A stretch of DNA of 9,431 nt from Alphaproteobacteria bacterium (GTDB lineage: Bacteria > Pseudomonadota > Alphaproteobacteria > UBA6615): positions 1 through 9,431 of the forward strand of contig JAQWSA010000062.1 in the NCBI GenBank assembly GCA_029243445.1, in the 5' to 3' direction. The notes under the pieces are model-generated. The model ran no database searches and had not been told where the DNA came from. It worked only from the letters and a program-made list of their open reading frames with translations. The position numbers and the translations under genes are program-made. Shown here piece by piece: positions 1-6,852 of this stretch. Every line of letters starts with the position of its first letter. The first letter of the stretch is position 1.

Positions 1-368
1 CCTGGTTTGTCATTTAGCAAAAAAAAACCAAATAGCGCGGTGTATATTGGTAATGACCCGTTAGTAAATACCCCAGCATGAGCGACAGGAGCTATGGCCA
101 TGCCTGTGAAAGATGCTAAAGCAAATGGTGCCCCGGCACCTATAGAGATTATAAAGCCTCTATACAAAGATAATCCGCTAAAACCATATTTGAACATAAC
201 TGGTAATACTATTAGACTACCAATTCCTACTCTAAGTGCAGTTATATCATAAGCTGTCATTGATTGGGTAACACCGAACCGGGATGTAACAATCCACGCC
301 CCCCATAAAAAAGGAACGGCAAGTCCACAAAAAATCCCAATCACGTAGCTTGGACTTCTTGTGGTCAT
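1..368 (-). CDS. DMT-superfamily (EamA-like) transporter, N-terminal part, cut by window edge
   Basis: This is the N-terminal 122 codons of an inner-membrane carrier; the rest lies beyond the left edge. The start codon is the complement of 366-368 and the frame is open to base 1. The translation begins MTTRSPSYVIGIFCGLAVPF and alternates hydrophobic helices with short loops, with blocks such as TAYDITALRVGIG and APVAHAGVFTNGSLPIY. These blocks align residue by residue with the gene just upstream (368-1303: IYDVAALRFGVA, APVAHGGIIVNGAMPIF), so the two are tandem paralogues. Its ATG overlaps the upstream TAA by one base (TAATG) and I see no Shine-Dalgarno before it, so translation probably depends on coupling to the upstream gene. 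DMT carriers usually have 10 helices built from two EamA repeats; only most of the first repeat is visible. A run of nine A on the plus strand (19-27) lies inside the coding region. The substrate cannot be predicted. Confidence 0.85.
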   Translation of the reverse strand, partial: MTTRSPSYVIGIFCGLAVPFLWGAWIVTSRFGVTQSMTAYDITALRVGIGSLIVLPVMFKYGFSGLSLYRGFIISIGAGAPFALASFTGMAIAPVAHAGVFTNGSLPIYTALFGFFLLNDKP

Positions 369-1303
369 TATCTAACTATATTTTTGTTTTTATTATTTTT
401 TTTATATGATGGAAGAATTGGTTTGAACAAGTTGAATCCGAGTGTCATCAAAATGCCAATTGTTACTATAATCACTCCCCCGATACTCAGTCCCGAGGGT
501 ATTTCGTTTAATAATGGTATGGCCATTAAAAGAGCCATAGCTGGAGCCCCTGACATTATAGCTGCCTGACGCGTTGACCCTATTGTGCGGGCAGCATAAG
601 CAATCATAAATCCTGCTATAAAAGCTGCAATTATTCCCTGATAAATACCCTGGAGAGCAATTTCTTGCCAGGGCGCCTCATGTATTGAGGAGGGAAGAAA
701 CAATAACCAGATTGGCAAATATATTAAAGAATTTAGTCCCATAACTGCAACTAATGATTCTAGTGCCCCTATCCGCCAGCCTCTAACGGCTGTTAGAAAA
801 GCAGAGTTGCAGGCTGCGGCACCTAAAAACAGTAAATGCCCTCGCCACTGGCCTGGGGTACCAAATTCCATAGCATCCCATCCTGTGGCGGCAACACCAA
901 TTAGAATTATTATAACCCCGGCAATTCTCCACAAGCCTAACCCCTCTCGAAAAATCAACCATGTCATAATAGCAGCGAAGATCGGCATTGCGCCGTTCAC
1001 TATAATTCCTCCGTGGGCGACGGGTGCGAAAATGAAACCACCTAGAAGAAAAAGTGCAAATACGGCACCTCCAACGAATGCAAGGGTTAGGCTACGTCGC
1101 CACGTAAGATTTTCCCATTTTACCTTTCCTAGAAATGGAAGTACGCATATCGCAGCTACCCCGAATCTTAGGGCTGCTACATCATATATTGTCAAGGTGT
1201 TTGTTGCACCAATTCTAGATACAACTAAGGTGCCAGAAAAAATACATAGAGTTATAAGTCCTGCTACTATACCTATTGCAGATTCGTTGCGTGGACTATC
1301 CAT
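368..1303 (-). CDS. DMT-superfamily (EamA-like) transporter
   Basis: This is a full-length inner-membrane carrier of 311 residues, the usual size for a two-repeat, 10-helix EamA/DMT protein. Hydrophobic segments fall roughly at residues 9-28, 41-58, 73-91, 93-117, 126-140, 155-172, 183-204, 219-237, 247-265 and 271-291, followed by a lysine/asparagine-rich cytosolic tail (KKNNKNKN). Recognisable EamA blocks are YDVAALRFG near 40-48, APVAHGGIIVNGAMPIF near 93-109 and the second-repeat STRQAAIMSGAPAMALLMAI near 243-262. The start ATG has only a weak purine stretch (AGAAG) upstream. It lies 78 bp downstream of scoB on the same strand, probably in the same operon, and is coupled by a TAATG overlap to a paralogue. 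The family moves varied metabolites, amino acids and drugs; direction and substrate are not predictable here. The tail is encoded across an eight-base homopolymer (plus-strand T at 396-403). Confidence 0.9.
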   Translation of the reverse strand: MDSPRNESAIGIVAGLITLCIFSGTLVVSRIGATNTLTIYDVAALRFGVAAICVLPFLGKVKWENLTWRRSLTLAFVGGAVFALFLLGGFIFAPVAHGGIIVNGAMPIFAAIMTWLIFREGLGLWRIAGVIIILIGVAATGWDAMEFGTPGQWRGHLLFLGAAACNSAFLTAVRGWRIGALESLVAVMGLNSLIYLPIWLLFLPSSIHEAPWQEIALQGIYQGIIAAFIAGFMIAYAARTIGSTRQAAIMSGAPAMALLMAIPLLNEIPSGLSIGGVIIVTIGILMTLGFNLFKPILPSYKKNNKNKNIVR

Positions 1304-1381
1304 AGTATACTTCTGGCTTTCATAAGACGATCGGTTGGCAGGTTATTTTAAATCCCGCTGAACATAAAAACTTAAGTAACA

Positions 1382-2011
1382 CTATTGAACGAATTCCGCT
1401 TCAGTTCTGTCTCGAACTTCTTCTAGAGTAGTATCTGGTGCTATTTCTGAAAGGTACAACCGACCCTGCTTAATCTCGAAAAGGCCGAGGTCAGTAATCA
1501 CCGTGTTGACCACTCCAGCTCCTGTTAGAGGCAAATTACATTGCTTGAGTAGTTTTGGAGATCCATCCTTTGCATTATGATCCATTAGAACAATAACCCG
1601 CCTAACTCCTGCTACTAAATCCATGGCACCGCCCATGCCTTTTACCATCTTCCCTGGGATCATCCAATTGGCAAGGTCTCCATTCTCAGCTACTTGGAGC
1701 GCTCCAAGTATTGATAAGTCTATATGTCCCCCTCTTATCATTGCGAATGAAGTAGCGCTGTCAAAATATACTGACTCTGGCAGTTCTGTGATTGTCTGTT
1801 TTCCAGCGTTAATAAGGTCGGCGTCGACTTCATTATCAAGAGGAAACTCACCCATTCCAAGCATCCCGTTTTCTGATTGAAAGGTTACACTCATAGAATC
1901 GGGTATATAGTTTGCAACTAATGTAGGCATACCTATTCCCAGATTAACGTAGAATCCATCTTCAAGCTCCAACGCGGCGCGTTCGCACATTTGGTCGCGA
2001 GTCCAAGCCAT
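1382..2011 (-). CDS. scoB: Succinyl-CoA:3-ketoacid CoA-transferase, subunit B
   Basis: This is the beta subunit (209 residues, typical length) of the cytosolic enzyme that moves CoA from succinyl-CoA to acetoacetate or a related 3-oxoacid. The catalytic glutamate that forms the glutamyl-CoA thioester is visible as E47 in SENGMLGMG. Other SCOT hallmarks follow: DADLINAGK (63-71), FAMIRGGHIDLSILGA (89-104) and GDLANWMIPGKMVKGMGGAM (111-130). These match mitochondrial OXCT1 and bacterial ScoB closely; related families are AtoA and PcaJ (3-oxoadipate), which motifs alone do not fully exclude. A good Shine-Dalgarno (AGGAG, complement of 2019-2023) sits 7 bases before the ATG. The gene follows scoA after 38 bp, as expected for a heterodimer made from one transcript. 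Two DMT carriers lie downstream on the same strand. Confidence 0.95.
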   Translation of the reverse strand: MAWTRDQMCERAALELEDGFYVNLGIGMPTLVANYIPDSMSVTFQSENGMLGMGEFPLDNEVDADLINAGKQTITELPESVYFDSATSFAMIRGGHIDLSILGALQVAENGDLANWMIPGKMVKGMGGAMDLVAGVRRVIVLMDHNAKDGSPKLLKQCNLPLTGAGVVNTVITDLGLFEIKQGRLYLSEIAPDTTLEEVRDRTEAEFVQ

Positions 2012-2049
2012 TACTTATCTCCTATTTAAATTTAAAATCTTAGCGTTAT

Positions 2050-2757
2050 TTATGATTCACGTATGGTACGTCGTTCAATTCTTTTTTCGAAGTTTTGTCC
2101 TTCGAAAATGCGATCAACATAAATTCCTGGTAAATGAATTTGATCCGGTTCGATATCTCCCACTTCGACTAAATTTTCAACTTCTACAACGCATGTTTTT
2201 CCAGCAGTTGCCATAGGAGCGTTGAAATTTCTAGCCGTCTTACGAAACATTAAATTACCCAATTTATCGCCCTTCCAAGCTGTAACCACTGCTAAGTCAC
2301 CTTTAAGTGAATGCTCCATAAGGTAAGTTTCACCATCGAAATCACGGGTTTCTTTTCCCTCAGCAATAACTGTGCCCACACCCGTTTTAGTAAAAAATGC
2401 AGGAATACCTGCTCCCCCAGCTCTACATCGTACGGCTAGGGTTCCTTGGGGATTAAATTCTAGTTCTAATTCGCCACTAAGAAACTGCTCTTCAAATAAT
2501 TTGTTTTCCCCTACATAAGATGAAATCATTTTTTTTATTTGCTTTGTTTGTAACAAAAGGCCAAGACCAAAATCATCAATTCCACAATTATTAGACGCTA
2601 CAGTAAGGTTTTGCACACCAGTGTCTCTTATAGCTAAGATCATATGTTCTGGAATACCACAGAGCCCGAAGCCGCCTGCTAAAATTGTCATATTATCGAA
2701 AAGCAAACCGTCAAGCGCTGCTTTGGCGTCAGGAAAAACTTTCTTATAATTACTCAT
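2050..2757 (-). CDS. scoA: Succinyl-CoA:3-ketoacid CoA-transferase, subunit A
   Basis: This is the alpha subunit (235 residues) of the SCOT heterodimer, which provides much of the CoA-binding surface; the catalytic Glu is in subunit B. The glycine-rich signature [10 protein letters not shown] is at residues 28-37. It is followed by [15 protein letters not shown] (55-69), [13 protein letters not shown] (73-85), [16 protein letters not shown] (93-108), [10 protein letters not shown] (112-121), FRKTARNFN (171-179) and the C-terminal [11 protein letters not shown] and [11 protein letters not shown]. All are characteristic of OXCT1/ScoA rather than more distant class I CoA transferases. AGGAC (complement of 2764-2768) sits 6 bases before the ATG. 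It is the first gene of the leftward operon scoA-scoB-DMT-DMT and is divergent from another DMT pair. A candidate promoter lies about 85-115 bp upstream of the start codon. Alternative names are AtoD-like or PcaI-like CoA transferase A; the match to the SCOT type is much the best. Confidence 0.95.
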   Translation of the reverse strand: MSNYKKVFPDAKAALDGLLFDNMTILAGGFGLCGIPEHMILAIRDTGVQNLTVASNNCGIDDFGLGLLLQTKQIKKMISSYVGENKLFEEQFLSGELELEFNPQGTLAVRCRAGGAGIPAFFTKTGVGTVIAEGKETRDFDGETYLMEHSLKGDLAVVTAWKGDKLGNLMFRKTARNFNAPMATAGKTCVVEVENLVEVGDIEPDQIHLPGIYVDRIFEGQNFEKRIERRTIRES

Positions 2758-2841
2758 TTAATTGTCCTGATTATAGTTATAGATTATTTTCGAGGGCAGG
2801 ATGTAATCCCCATACTCTTTTAGTTCAGGGTAGTATTTAAG

Positions 2842-2872
2842 ATGATAAACACTGCCAAAACAATTATGTCAA
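2842..2872 (-). promoter_or_regulatory. Candidate sigma-70 promoter for scoAB operon
   Basis: Reading the minus strand, a perfect TTGACA -35 element (complement of 2867-2872) is followed by TTTATCAT. The best -10 is TATCAT (complement of 2842-2847) with a 19-base spacer, or TTTATC (complement of 2844-2849) with a 17-base spacer. Transcription would start near 2835, giving a leader of about 78 bases before the scoA ATG. The -35 is seen directly; the -10 is imperfect and its use is inferred. Confidence 0.45.
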
Positions 2873-2968
2873 CGCATATAGATCCTTAATACCCAAGACT
2901 TTATTTAACTATTATGCCTTACCATAGTTTTAGTAGATAGGCCAAAAACCTCTATTTATTTAATGGTT

Positions 2969-2974
2969 TATAAT
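2969..2974 (+). promoter_or_regulatory. Candidate -10 box upstream of the rightward DMT pair
   Basis: A perfect TATAAT hexamer lies 66 bp upstream of the 3040 start codon. No recognisable -35 is found 16-18 bases before it (the sequence there is AAAACCTCT-like) and there is no TGn extension. In an AT-rich spacer this could be chance. It would place the two downstream palindromes (2998-3021) inside the early transcribed leader. Confidence 0.25.
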
Positions 2975-2997
2975 AAAACTGTACAACCTATAAATTC

Positions 2998-3021
2998 TAT
3001 ACGTATACCCGCAGGTACCTG
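2998..3021. promoter_or_regulatory. Two adjacent 10-bp palindromes, possible operator
   Basis: TATACGTATA (2998-3007) and CAGGTACCTG (3012-3021) are each perfect 10-bp palindromes separated by only four bases (CCCG), with centres 14 bp apart. They lie 18-42 bp upstream of the first DMT gene of the rightward operon. The palindromes are seen directly; a role as binding sites for a dimeric regulator is inferred. No regulator gene is in the window. Each is too short and too close to the start to be a convincing transcription terminator. Confidence 0.35.
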
Positions 3022-3039
3022 TAGTCTAATGTATTTGAT

Positions 3040-3939
3040 ATGAACACTTCACTGTTTTCAAAACAATCACCCATATCTGCTCCTGTTTTAGGTGCTTTCT
3101 ATATGGTGTTATCGGCTTTTTGCTTTGCCATAACCGCTGGTTTACTTCGTTATGCAACCCGTGAAGTGCATCCGTTTGAAGCTGCTTTTCTGAGATCGTT
3201 TAGTGGTTTAATATTTATGTGGCCTTTAGTAATGCGAGGCGGGTTAGCAAGTATTAGTATTAAACGCCCACGTTTGCATATACTTCGCGGTATTATATCT
3301 GGAATAGGCACATTGATGTGGTCCAGTGCTCTAGCCGTTTTACCCGTTGGTGAGGCGGTTGCGCTGAATTTTACTGCTCCTTTATTTGCTACAATGTTGG
3401 CACCGTTTGTGTTACACGAAGTTGTTCGTGCACGAAGATGGTTTGCCTGTGTTTTGGGTTTTGCGGGCGTTTTAATAATGCTAAGACCGGGCTTAGAAGT
3501 GATTTCAGTTGGTGCATTATTATCTATAGGCAGTGCAGCAACGATTGCCTGTAATATGTTAATTATTCGTATCATTTCACAAGAGGACAATGCACGTACT
3601 GTCGTATTCACATTTAGCGTCTTTACCTCGGTAGTAACTTTATTACCCGCTTTATTTGTATGGGAAACTCCATCCTGGGAAATGCTTATTGCCCTTGTTT
3701 TATGCGGGTTTTTAGCTACTTTAGCGCATTTGCTTCTTACGCGCGCCATGTCTATTGCTGAAATGTCGGCTATAGCTCCTCTTGATTTTGTAAGACTTTT
3801 ATTTGCAGCAGGTATTGGCTTTATATGGTTTTCGGAGGTACCAGATATATGGACCGCATTAGGAGCCATAGTTATAACTGGTTCAGCCGTATATATAGCA
3901 CGACGAGAAGCTTTATCGGTAAGAAATAAGAGTGCATAG
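3040..3939 (+). CDS. DMT-superfamily (EamA/RhaT-like) transporter
   Basis: This is an inner-membrane carrier of 299 residues with the two-repeat, 10-helix EamA plan. Hydrophobic segments fall at about 15-35, 46-64, 82-100, 106-126, 133-148, 156-178, 186-207, 215-233, 244-264 and 270-287. The first repeat carries the conserved GEAVALNFTAPLFATML (104-120) and FAGVLIMLRPG (141-151). The second repeat ends with IAPLDFVRLLFAAGIGFIWF (245-264), then a basic cytosolic tail (ARREALSVRNK). It is the closest relative in the window of the next gene, which has the same length. The ATG is the first possible start after an in-frame TAG just upstream, and no clear Shine-Dalgarno precedes it. It begins the rightward operon, divergent from scoAB. 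The subfamily includes carriers variously named for S-adenosylmethionine, riboflavin or drugs; the substrate here is unknown. Confidence 0.9.
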   Translation: MNTSLFSKQSPISAPVLGAFYMVLSAFCFAITAGLLRYATREVHPFEAAFLRSFSGLIFMWPLVMRGGLASISIKRPRLHILRGIISGIGTLMWSSALAVLPVGEAVALNFTAPLFATMLAPFVLHEVVRARRWFACVLGFAGVLIMLRPGLEVISVGALLSIGSAATIACNMLIIRIISQEDNARTVVFTFSVFTSVVTLLPALFVWETPSWEMLIALVLCGFLATLAHLLLTRAMSIAEMSAIAPLDFVRLLFAAGIGFIWFSEVPDIWTALGAIVITGSAVYIARREALSVRNKSA

Positions 3940-3942
3940 GAC
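3937..3942 (+). promoter_or_regulatory. Shine-Dalgarno overlapping the upstream stop codon
   Basis: TAGGAC contains the TAG stop of the first carrier and an AGGA ribosome-binding site for the second, whose ATG is at 3948. With only 8 bases between stop and start, translation of the two paralogous carriers is likely coupled. Confidence 0.6.
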
Positions 3943-3947
3943 CGTAG

Positions 3948-4847
3948 ATGAATTTTAATATTAAAACATTTTTTGACATACCAAGGCCTATACTAGCTGC
4001 TTTATGCATGATTCTTGGCGGTGCGGCTTTAGCTTTAAACCACAGCCTAGTTCGCATTGTTGCAGCAGAATTACCTATATTGGAGGTATCTGCTCTGCGA
4101 TTTATATGGGCTGTACCGATTATGTTACTATTTTTGCTTCATAAACGTTCTGCAGTTTTAAGGACTAGACGACATGGTTTGCATTTTATTACGGCAACAT
4201 TGACGGTTGTAATGACGGCCACATTCTTCATAGCTTTATCAAAGATGCCTATGGCGGAGGCGACAGCACTTAATTTTACTGCTCCTTTATTTACTACTAT
4301 TATAGCTGCCTTCTTATTAAAAGAACGTATTGAGTTAGCCCGATGGGTGGCAACCGCTATTGGGTTTTGTGGGGTTCTAATTATATTAAGGCCAGGATTC
4401 TCAGATTTACCTGTAGTGGCGCTTTTTCCGGTTTTTGGTGCATTTCTTCTTGCATGGTGGTTTATTGGTGTTAAACGCCTTAGCGCGACGGAATCTACTG
4501 CAACTATTACTATATACCAGACGCTTTGGTCTGCATTAATGCTGGCTGTTATTGCGTTACCATTTTGGGTTAGTCCCACCTGGACAATACTAGCATATTC
4601 TGCGGCAATGGGTGTTTTGGGGACAACAGGAATTGTTTGTACTAGTCTTGCTTTCTCCATGTCTGAAGCTTCAAATATAGCTCCATTAGATTATTTGAGG
4701 TTACCATTTATTGCTGTAATTGCGTATTTTACTTTCGGAGAAATTCCTGATTTAGTTTCAGTATTTGGTGCATTGATTATAGCACTAAGTACTATTTATA
4801 TTGTTCGTCGTGCAGCCTTGATTGATAGACCAAAAAATAATACTTAA
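3948..4847 (+). CDS. DMT-superfamily (EamA/RhaT-like) transporter, tandem paralogue
   Basis: This is a second 299-residue, 10-helix DMT carrier, encoded 8 bp after the previous one with a Shine-Dalgarno overlapping that gene's stop codon. Its family blocks line up with its neighbour: AEATALNFTAPLFTTIIAAF (103-122), FCGVLIILRPG (140-150), IAPLDYLRLPFIAVIAY (244-260) and a basic end IVRRAALIDR. The shared order of blocks and equal length show a tandem duplication; the differences (for example WWFIGVKRL in the middle where the neighbour has CNMLIIRII) show that it is old. Two coupled paralogous DMT proteins may act separately or as a hetero-oligomer, as some small multidrug carriers do, but that is inference. 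It shares conserved motifs less with the leftward pair at 1-1303, which belongs to another branch. The substrate is unknown. Confidence 0.9.
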   Translation: MNFNIKTFFDIPRPILAALCMILGGAALALNHSLVRIVAAELPILEVSALRFIWAVPIMLLFLLHKRSAVLRTRRHGLHFITATLTVVMTATFFIALSKMPMAEATALNFTAPLFTTIIAAFLLKERIELARWVATAIGFCGVLIILRPGFSDLPVVALFPVFGAFLLAWWFIGVKRLSATESTATITIYQTLWSALMLAVIALPFWVSPTWTILAYSAAMGVLGTTGIVCTSLAFSMSEASNIAPLDYLRLPFIAVIAYFTFGEIPDLVSVFGALIIALSTIYIVRRAALIDRPKNNT

Positions 4848-4905
4848 GCAATGAAAGCCGCCTAATTTTTAAGTTATAAATAAATAATTCTATAGAGGAA
4901 TACTA

Positions 4906-5976
4906 ATGCACTTTGGAATTTTTAATCTTATGAATCGGCGCGATAAATCGCAAAGTGTATCTCAATTAATTTCCCAAACCGTGGAGCAGGTGCAGGCAGC
5001 TGAGACTGCCGGTTTCGGTGTTTCTTGGTTCACAGAGCATCATTTCTCTAACTACTCTTTACCTCCTTCCCCTCTAATGATGGTTGGGTATGTAGCTCCT
5101 CAAACATTAAGGATTAAGTTGGGCACTTCAGTGATTTTGCCGGCTCTTTACCAGCCCCCTCGACTACTTGGTGAGCTTGCGTTTGCTGATAACCTTGCCG
5201 AAGGTCGTTTAATTATTGGACTTGGTAGTGGGTATCAAACCCATGAGTTAATTAGGTTTGGAAATAGTCTTGAAGAATCGCGTGCCTCGACCGATGAATG
5301 GGTTGAATTTATTAGTCGGGGACTTGGCCAAGTAAGCTTTAAGTTTGATGGTAAATTTATTACTATGCCAGAAACCCCCTTTTCTATTGAGACGTTACAG
5401 ACACCCCGCCCCCCCATCTGGATCGCAGGTAATAGTAAGGATTCGCAACGTCGTGCTGCCAGCGGCCCCTATCCTCTTTTTGTATCGGGCTTTGGTGAAA
5501 GTAATGAAACTTTACTAAGAATTCGTTTAGAAGCTGATGAAACCTGGCAGTCTGAGGGACGACTTAAAGGTGATTTAGAATTTGCTACTCTAAGATATTG
5601 CATGGTCACAGATAGTAAAAATGAAGCATTATCTTTCGCTGAAAATGCTCGTTATCAAATTAGGTTATCAAAATATTTACGCAGGGGACAACTAGATATT
5701 CCTGGGGCCTGGTTGCCGGAAGAAAGCTTCCCGCATGAAATGACACCCGAAGATATTTTGTCATGGAATCCGATTGGTGATCCCGAGACTGTAGCGTCGT
5801 GTTTGGCAGATGAGATTATTAGAGTTGGTTCAAGTCACATTGCACTCTATATGGCTATGGGTAATACGGATCACGAAGTGATAATGAAATCTATTCGCCG
5901 CTTTGGCGAAGAGGTAATGCCGTTAATTGAAAAAGAAGTAGGCCCATTAGGTGGAGTTAATATTGTTAATACCTAA
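4906..5976 (+). CDS. LLM-class flavin-dependent oxidoreductase (luciferase-like monooxygenase)
   Basis: This cytosolic flavin-dependent monooxygenase of 356 residues has a TIM-barrel fold of the bacterial luciferase family. The start MHFGIFNLM is the usual first barrel strand. WFTEHHFSNYS (41-51) carries the paired histidines of the luciferase active site; LRIKLGTSVILPALY (68-82), GRLIIGLGSGYQTHE (100-114) and RPPIWIAGNS (168-177) are further family blocks. The C-terminal GDPETVASCLADEI (291-304) is the typical late helix. Such enzymes take FMNH2 from a separate reductase or bind F420, and oxidise aldehydes, alkanes, sulfonates or ring compounds. The EHHF motif fits the alkanal-monooxygenase-like FMN group, but the substrate cannot be named and no flavin reductase is next to it. 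AGAGGA (4894-4899) sits 6 bases before the ATG. It follows the DMT pair by 58 bp and is probably cotranscribed. Confidence 0.9.
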   Translation: MHFGIFNLMNRRDKSQSVSQLISQTVEQVQAAETAGFGVSWFTEHHFSNYSLPPSPLMMVGYVAPQTLRIKLGTSVILPALYQPPRLLGELAFADNLAEGRLIIGLGSGYQTHELIRFGNSLEESRASTDEWVEFISRGLGQVSFKFDGKFITMPETPFSIETLQTPRPPIWIAGNSKDSQRRAASGPYPLFVSGFGESNETLLRIRLEADETWQSEGRLKGDLEFATLRYCMVTDSKNEALSFAENARYQIRLSKYLRRGQLDIPGAWLPEESFPHEMTPEDILSWNPIGDPETVASCLADEIIRVGSSHIALYMAMGNTDHEVIMKSIRRFGEEVMPLIEKEVGPLGGVNIVNT

Positions 5977-6062
5977 ATTTTTTAGACGATAATTACAATA
6001 AAAATCATTAAGAGATGTTTTGCAAATATTACATATGATTAATTTTATTAATATAGAAATGT

Positions 6063-6067
6063 GGAGG
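6063..6067 (+). promoter_or_regulatory. Shine-Dalgarno that sets the SDR start at 6076
   Basis: GGAGG lies 8 bases before ATG 6076. A longer in-frame reading from GTG 6061 would overlap this site and has no ribosome-binding site of its own, so ATG 6076 is preferred. Confidence 0.7.
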
Positions 6068-6075
6068 CATGTTTT

Positions 6076-6837
6076 ATGGAACTAAATGGTAGAGCTTGCA
6101 TTATAACTGGTGGAGGCTCAGGAATAGGTGCTGAATGTGCTCGAACACTTGCAGCGAAAGGCATGAAAGTTGCTGTAATGGATGTAAATATGGATGGTGC
6201 GTTAGGTGTTGCTGATCAATGTGGCGGAATTGCTATTGAGTGCGATGTAACTAGTTCGGCAAGCGCAGATTCTGCAGTAAAAGTTGCCCGAGAAAAAAAT
6301 GGTATAGCTCAATTACTTATTAATTGTGCAGGCGTTGCTACACCAGGACGTATTGTAAATCGTAATGGGCCCCTACCTCTTGAAGCTTATGAAGCAGTGA
6401 TAAAGGTTAACTTGATAGGTACGTTTAATATGTTGCGTTTGGTTGCCGCTGATATGCAAGATGCGGCCCCTATGGAAGATGGTGAACGAGGTTTAATTAT
6501 TAATACTGCATCCGTTGCTGCTTATGAAGGTCAGATAGGTCAAGCCGCTTATTCTTCTTCTAAGGGAGGTATTGTTGCTTTAAATCTAGTAGCTGCACGT
6601 GAACTGGCAAGAAGTGGAATTCGAGTAAACACCATCTCACCCGGGCTAATTGATACGCCTATGATGGAGGGTCTTCCGAGAGATGCTTACGAAAGCTTAT
6701 CCCAACAACCGGAGTTTCCAAAACGTCTTGGTACTCCACAGGATTATGCAAAACTGGTGTTACACCTATGCGATAATGTTTTAATTAATGGAGAGGTTAT
6801 TAGGCTCGACGGTGCCTTAAGAATGGCTGCTCGTTAG
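6076..6837 (+). CDS. SDR-family 3-hydroxyacyl-CoA dehydrogenase, HSD10 (type 2) like
   Basis: This is a cytosolic NAD-dependent short-chain dehydrogenase of 253 residues. The nucleotide-binding TGGGSGIG is at 11-18 and D36 after the second strand favours NAD over NADP. NCAG is at 83-86 (usual NNAG). The catalytic set is N112, S146, Y159 and K163 (YSSSK). The C-terminal half closely follows human HSD17B10 as I remember it: IGQAAYSSSKGGIV, GIRVNTISPGLIDTPM, FPKRLGTPQDYAKLV and the ending INGEVIRLDGALRM. That family oxidises 3-hydroxyacyl-CoA, including 2-methyl-3-hydroxybutyryl-CoA of isoleucine breakdown. The exact substrate is inferred; a general 3-oxoacyl reductase or alcohol dehydrogenase is less likely given the C-terminus. 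It lies 99 bp after the flavin monooxygenase on the same strand and converges on the next gene with a 15-bp gap. Confidence 0.9.
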   Translation: MELNGRACIITGGGSGIGAECARTLAAKGMKVAVMDVNMDGALGVADQCGGIAIECDVTSSASADSAVKVAREKNGIAQLLINCAGVATPGRIVNRNGPLPLEAYEAVIKVNLIGTFNMLRLVAADMQDAAPMEDGERGLIINTASVAAYEGQIGQAAYSSSKGGIVALNLVAARELARSGIRVNTISPGLIDTPMMEGLPRDAYESLSQQPEFPKRLGTPQDYAKLVLHLCDNVLINGEVIRLDGALRMAAR

Positions 6838-6852
6838 TTAGTATTTTTATTA

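Noticed and set aside
384..569. Plus-strand open frame opposite the DMT gene at 368-1303
   Set aside because: It is antisense to a clear EamA protein, has no family motifs and no ribosome-binding site; a shadow. The same applies to the frame at 807-1325.
1382..2757. 3-oxoadipate CoA-transferase (PcaIJ) or AtoDA identity for the CoA transferase
   Set aside because: The motifs and C-terminal endings follow the SCOT/ScoAB type more closely, and no other protocatechuate or ato genes are present.
2758..3039. FMN or other riboswitch ahead of the DMT pair (some relatives carry riboflavin)
   Set aside because: I could not find the conserved FMN-element blocks or a long paired structure; only short palindromes and promoter-like hexamers are visible.
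3150..3869. Long minus-strand open frame (239 codons) opposite the first rightward DMT gene
   Set aside because: It mirrors a well-supported membrane protein, and its translation is a low-complexity mix with no recognisable domain. The similar frame at 4139-4660 is a shadow of the paralogue for the same reason.
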